A stretch of DNA of 64,000 nt, taken from contig JAEEGQ010000163.1 in assembly GCA_016280395.1 (NCBI GenBank), positions 23,197-87,196 of the forward strand. The letters are read 5' to 3'. Positions 60,423 through 64,000 of the stretch are shown piece by piece; the stretch's first letter is position 1; every line of letters starts with the position of its first letter. The stretch comes from Lachnospiraceae bacterium. GTDB lineage: Bacteria; Bacillota; Clostridia; Lachnospirales; Lachnospiraceae. Below the pieces are notes generated by a model, which was given only the letters and a program-made list of their open reading frames with translations, did no database searches and was not told the DNA's origin. The position numbers and the translations under genes are program-made.

Positions 60423-61252
60423 AAAGAATACTGACGATACAGGACATCTCCTGCTTTGGCAAATGCTCTCTTACAGTGGCTCTTCCCATTCTGTCGTCAA
60501 TGGGAATCGAAACAGCGATCCTTCCCACTGCAGTCTTAAGCACACATACCCTTTTCAAGGGCTTCACCTGCAAGGACCTGTCGGATCAGCTTAAACCCAT
60601 CACGGATCACTGGAAGAACGAAGGCATCACTTTCGACGCGATCTATACAGGGTATCTCGGTACCGAAGAAGAAATTGATACGGTCATAAATATAATTGAT
60701 ATGTTCAGGGATAAAGACACACTTGTGTTTGTGGATCCTGCCATGGGAGACAACGGGAAGCTGTATGCTGCCTTTAACGAGCATTATGCAAAGAAAAATG
60801 CCGACCTTTGCGCAATTGCCGACATTGCCGATCCCAACATAACCGAAGCCGCATACCTGACGGGTCTTCCTTACAAAGAAGAATATACCGAAGACTATGT
60901 GAAGGAGCTGCTTTTTGCCCTTGCGGACATCGGAACAAAGACCCCGATCCTTACAGGCGTCTCCCTCGCCGAAGGAAAAACCGGCGCAATGGGCTATGAT
61001 GCCGGAAAGAACGAGTTTTTCATATATCAGAATGACAGGATCCCGAAATCTTATCACGGCACGGGCGATATCTTTTCAAGTGTGCTTGCCGGTGCTTTCG
61101 TCCTTGGCAAAGACAGAACAAGCGCACTAAAGCTCGCAGCGGATTATACCGCCAATACCATTGCCGAAACACTAAAAGACCCGAAGGATCCCTGGTACGG
61201 TGTGAACTTTGAAGCGACCATACCGCAGCTTGTCGAGGCAATAAAAAAATGA
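60419..61252 (+). CDS. Pyridoxal/pyridoxamine kinase-like protein
   Basis: ILTIQDISCFGKCSLTVALPILSSMGIETAILPTAVLSTHT, YHGTGDIFSSVLAGAFVLG. Confidence 0.9.
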   Translation: MKRILTIQDISCFGKCSLTVALPILSSMGIETAILPTAVLSTHTLFKGFTCKDLSDQLKPITDHWKNEGITFDAIYTGYLGTEEEIDTVINIIDMFRDKDTLVFVDPAMGDNGKLYAAFNEHYAKKNADLCAIADIADPNITEAAYLTGLPYKEEYTEDYVKELLFALADIGTKTPILTGVSLAEGKTGAMGYDAGKNEFFIYQNDRIPKSYHGTGDIFSSVLAGAFVLGKDRTSALKLAADYTANTIAETLKDPKDPWYGVNFEATIPQLVEAIKK

Positions 61253-61353
61253 GTCACCGGGGGTGTTTCCCGCTGCCTCATTAAAGTGAGTCACCGGGGG
61301 CATTTCTCACTGACTAATAAAATGAGTCACCGGGAAACGACCCCGGTGACTCA
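61251..61353. repeat. Array of three palindromic repeat units
   Basis: GAGTCACCGGGGGTGTTTCCCGCTGCCTCA (61251-61280), GAGTCACCGGGGGCATTTCTCACTGACTAA (61288-61317), near-perfect hairpin GAGTCACCGGGAAACGACCCCGGTGACTCA (61324-61353, reverse orientation). Confidence 0.88.
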
Positions 61354-61369
61354 TTTACACTTTCAATAT

Positions 61370-62173
61370 TCATCCTACCGGGAAGCAGGCTTCCGTCACG
61401 TATTCATCCGGATTCTTGGTCTGCGCCGGACTTACATGATAGATATTGAACATATGACCATTCATCTTATAGCCGTTTGCCTTGATCCATGATACCACTG
61501 TTGCATATGCATCACCCATCTGATCGTAAGTACCTTTAATGATGCAGCTTGCAACCTTTACCGCGGGAAGTGTTTTGAACTTCACATGTTCCGTATCGCT
61601 GTAAGAACCATTTACGGTCATCCATGCGACTATCTCAACATCGCTTTCCTTGTACTCATCATCAAGAAACTCCGCAGCTGCAAGGCATGGATCCGACGGC
61701 ACAAGATTATTGCACTCTCCCATCATTGTGCTCCACAACAGGCCTTCATCCTCGTAGTGAGGAACCACCATCCGCACTGTGGCAGCATATCTCTCGGGAA
61801 TTGTCTTCACTGTTACATCAAAACTCATATTCTGCTCCTTCCTCAGCCTCTTTCGGGCCGTTTCCAGAAGCATCAGTTTATACGCCGTTTCCTTGGAAAG
61901 CTTCAACAGCTCTTTCTGTCTCTCGGACAAAAAGGCATCCATCTTTTCTTTATCATCATAACTGTCAAGGATCTTGATCATATCCGCAAGCGAAAAACCC
62001 ATATCTTTAAGCGAAGTGATCCTTGCGACGGTAAAAAGCTGTTCCTCACGATAATAGCGATATCCCGTAAAGTCATCGATCTCTGCGGGTTTCAGAAGTC
62101 CGATATCGTCGTAGTGGCGTAACATTCTGATGCTTACTCTGGATAGTTTTGAAAAATCACCAATCTTAAGCAT
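61370..62173 (-). CDS. MerR-family regulator with GyrI-like effector-binding domain
   Basis: MLKIGDFSKLSRVSIRMLRHYDDIGLLKPAEIDDFTGYRYY. Confidence 0.93.
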   Translation of the reverse strand: MLKIGDFSKLSRVSIRMLRHYDDIGLLKPAEIDDFTGYRYYREEQLFTVARITSLKDMGFSLADMIKILDSYDDKEKMDAFLSERQKELLKLSKETAYKLMLLETARKRLRKEQNMSFDVTVKTIPERYAATVRMVVPHYEDEGLLWSTMMGECNNLVPSDPCLAAAEFLDDEYKESDVEIVAWMTVNGSYSDTEHVKFKTLPAVKVASCIIKGTYDQMGDAYATVVSWIKANGYKMNGHMFNIYHVSPAQTKNPDEYVTEACFPVG

Positions 62174-62211
62174 TTGTATTTTCCTCCATGGATGTTTTTG
62201 AGCTCACTAAA

Positions 62212-62242
62212 ACGATAAACCCTTACATAATGTTAGAGTCAA
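62212..62242 (-). promoter_or_regulatory. MerR-type promoter with 19-bp spacer and overlapping dyad
   Basis: Minus strand TTGACT - CTAACATTATGTAAGGGTT (19 bp) - TATCGT; imperfect dyad CTCTAACAT/ATGTAAGGG. Confidence 0.5.
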
Positions 62243-62277
62243 GATGTTTTTTTATTTTTTTTAAGAATTTTTTTCTA

Positions 62278-62508
62278 TCAGTCGCATGTGTATTCCGGTT
62301 TCTTGTATAGCTGCTGTTCGTCCTTCATTATCTGAGCATTCCAGACCTGCTCCTTCCAATCGTCCGGCTCCACTTCCTTGATCGCAACCGACACACTTGT
62401 CGTATTACATCCCAGTGTCTCGGCAACAGCCTTTGTGACTGCTTTTGCGCATTCTGTCTTCTGTTCTTCCGTTCTGCCCGGATAACACTTGATCTCTACA
62501 TGAGGCAT
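62278..62508 (-). CDS. 4-oxalocrotonate tautomerase family protein
   Basis: MPHVEIKCYPGRTEEQKTECAKAVTKAVAETLGCNTTSVSVAIKEV, Pro at position 2. Confidence 0.85.
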   Translation of the reverse strand: MPHVEIKCYPGRTEEQKTECAKAVTKAVAETLGCNTTSVSVAIKEVEPDDWKEQVWNAQIMKDEQQLYKKPEYTCD

Positions 62509-62605
62509 ATTGATTCTCCTTAAATTTTTACTTCATCAAACCGACAGATAATTATACAGCATCCAGCCGGCCATGGTCAACAATGCAAAAACCTGATTTA
62601 ATGAA

Positions 62606-63487
62606 CTATAGAGCTTTATTCACTTCTCTCATCCTCTCCCCTACTTCCATAAATACCGGATGTTCATGATAATTTTCGTTTGGATGGTGGAGAGTCAGCA
62701 TCAGCTCACCGTTCAAAGTCTTAAACAGCATGCCGTGCCCGCCGTTTTCTGCAAACAGCGGCTCTTCACAATGTTTCCAGTTGCCGGTGACATCGCCGTT
62801 ATCCGAGAAGGCAAGTGCCTCGACATATCCCTTTTCTCCAAAGCTCGACCAGAGAATGAACAGCTTTCCGTCTTTGTCTCTGTAGGCAAAAGGACCGTCA
62901 GTCACAAATATTTCTTTACCGGGATATCTCCTGTGGGTTATAGACTTTACCCAGGGCTTTGCAGATGAAGCCTTAAACAGGGTAAAAGGCTCGCCTTCTG
63001 CGCGTTTAAGATTCACAGACAGCTTTACCGCGCATATCTCACCGTCAAAGATATCTACCCACTCATGACTGAAGATCATGTAGGGAGTTCCGTCCGGGCC
63101 AAGATAGAATGTCCCGTCAAGGCAGTTCCAGCCTTCGGGCGTGATCTTTCCCTCGCTGTGCGGCACAAAGGGGCCGAGCGGATTGTCGGCTTTTAGTATA
63201 AGCGTGCCCTTCATGTCCTCTTTTACAGTGTTAAAGGTTGCAAACATATAAAAGGCGCCGTTGTACTTATGTACCTCCGGTGCCCAGTAATTCTTGTCAT
63301 AAGGGAACCCTGCGGTCTTGCGGAACACTTCGTAAGGCCCCTCCCAGTTCTCAAGGTCGGTGCCCACGTAAGCGTCAAAACCGTCTGCCTCACCCCAGCA
63401 GGTGAGGCTTCTGGTCCCGTAAAGATAATATTTTCCGTTCTCAACAAGCACAAACGGGTCTCTTAAGATCATCTCGTCATTCTTCAT
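62606..63487 (-). CDS. GH43-family glycoside hydrolase
   Basis: ILRDPFVLVENGKYYLYGT, NYWAPEVHKYNGAFYMFATF, DGTFYLGPDGTPYMIFSHEW. Confidence 0.87.
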   Translation of the reverse strand: MKNDEMILRDPFVLVENGKYYLYGTRSLTCWGEADGFDAYVGTDLENWEGPYEVFRKTAGFPYDKNYWAPEVHKYNGAFYMFATFNTVKEDMKGTLILKADNPLGPFVPHSEGKITPEGWNCLDGTFYLGPDGTPYMIFSHEWVDIFDGEICAVKLSVNLKRAEGEPFTLFKASSAKPWVKSITHRRYPGKEIFVTDGPFAYRDKDGKLFILWSSFGEKGYVEALAFSDNGDVTGNWKHCEEPLFAENGGHGMLFKTLNGELMLTLHHPNENYHEHPVFMEVGERMREVNKAL

Positions 63488-64000
63488 CTAGAGTGTAGCC
63501 CTCATCATATCTGTCACAAGTCTGCGTATCTCGTCTTTTGTGCCCTTTCCCTTCATAAGCGGATCGGTCTCAAATGCCTCCGCGATCAGCTCAATATCCT
63601 TATTCCCGCCAAGTACGGCCTTCATGATCCTTTCGTGGTTCATGACATGCGGCATGATAAGCTCTTTTATGCCGGGCTTGATAGCTCCCGCAAATACCGG
63701 ACGGACCGCATCCCTTTCAAAGAGCGCGTTTGTCTCGACTACGGCTCCTTCGGGAAGGTTTTCTATCTGATGCCCGAAATTCGGGATGTTCACATTTGTG
63801 ATCTTTCTTGTGAGCCCGCAGAGAGCCTTGATCATTCCGACTCCTTCTTCACCGGTCTCCTCGTTTATGTTGATCTCTTCAAGGCCGTTCGCGAGCCTTT
63901 CGGACCTTTCAAGCCTGTGCTTTAAGTCCTCTTTGCGCCATGCAACGGAAGTAAGGCCGAATTTCCAGCTTTGTACCGTCTTTGGATCCTTAAGATAATC
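63488..64000 (-). CDS. GH4-family glycosidase, C-terminal part (runs off window end)
   Basis: Frame open to the window edge (DYLKDPKTVQSWKFGLTSVAWRKEDLKHRLERSERL..); NIPNFGHQIENLPEGAVVETNALF. Confidence 0.82.
   Translation of the reverse strand, partial: DYLKDPKTVQSWKFGLTSVAWRKEDLKHRLERSERLANGLEEININEETGEEGVGMIKALCGLTRKITNVNIPNFGHQIENLPEGAVVETNALFERDAVRPVFAGAIKPGIKELIMPHVMNHERIMKAVLGGNKDIELIAEAFETDPLMKGKGTKDEIRRLVTDMMRATL

Noticed and set aside
61251-61353. Simple rho-independent terminator for the kinase gene
   Set aside because: Three tandem copies of a family also present elsewhere, without strong U-tracts; better treated as repeats, although a termination role is possible
1-64000. Prophage, transposase, tRNA, rRNA or CRISPR-Cas loci
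   Set aside because: No integrase, transposase, structural phage genes, tRNA-like cloverleafs or rRNA sequence noticed on reading the ORFs and intergenic regions

Overview
Low-to-moderate-GC Firmicutes chromosome segment, probably Lachnospiraceae-like (inferred from gene content and codon style only). It is dense in carbohydrate-use and signalling genes. In order: map; a myo-inositol catabolic cluster (iolE, iolG, Fe-alcohol dehydrogenase, iolB, iolD, iolC); a uronic-acid/oligosaccharide locus (uncharacterised toroid-like enzyme, GH38, HAD-GH105 fusion, OppABCDF-type importer, AraC regulator); GH115 alpha-glucuronidase; a CE12/SGNH lipoprotein; glycerate kinase and a possible bilin-reductase-like protein; a trpEGDCFBA operon behind a Trp T-box; a c-di-GMP/two-component block; a vitamin B6 group (MocR/PdxR-like, YggS, pyridoxal kinase-like); and GH43 plus partial GH4. 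The most unusual object is a 1133-aa protein (52780-56181, minus) that joins a LacI/PBP-type ligand domain, a GGDEF diguanylate cyclase, an apparently catalytically intact GH53 endo-galactanase and a C-terminal beta-sandwich-like module, with no signal peptide. Other candidates: a MocR regulator whose PLP Schiff-base Lys appears replaced by Arg and whose C-terminus is supplied by a palindromic repeat; a B6 gene block flanked on both sides by arrays of that repeat; and a degenerate HAD domain fused to an unsaturated glucuronyl hydrolase. All family calls come from reading motifs, with no database search.
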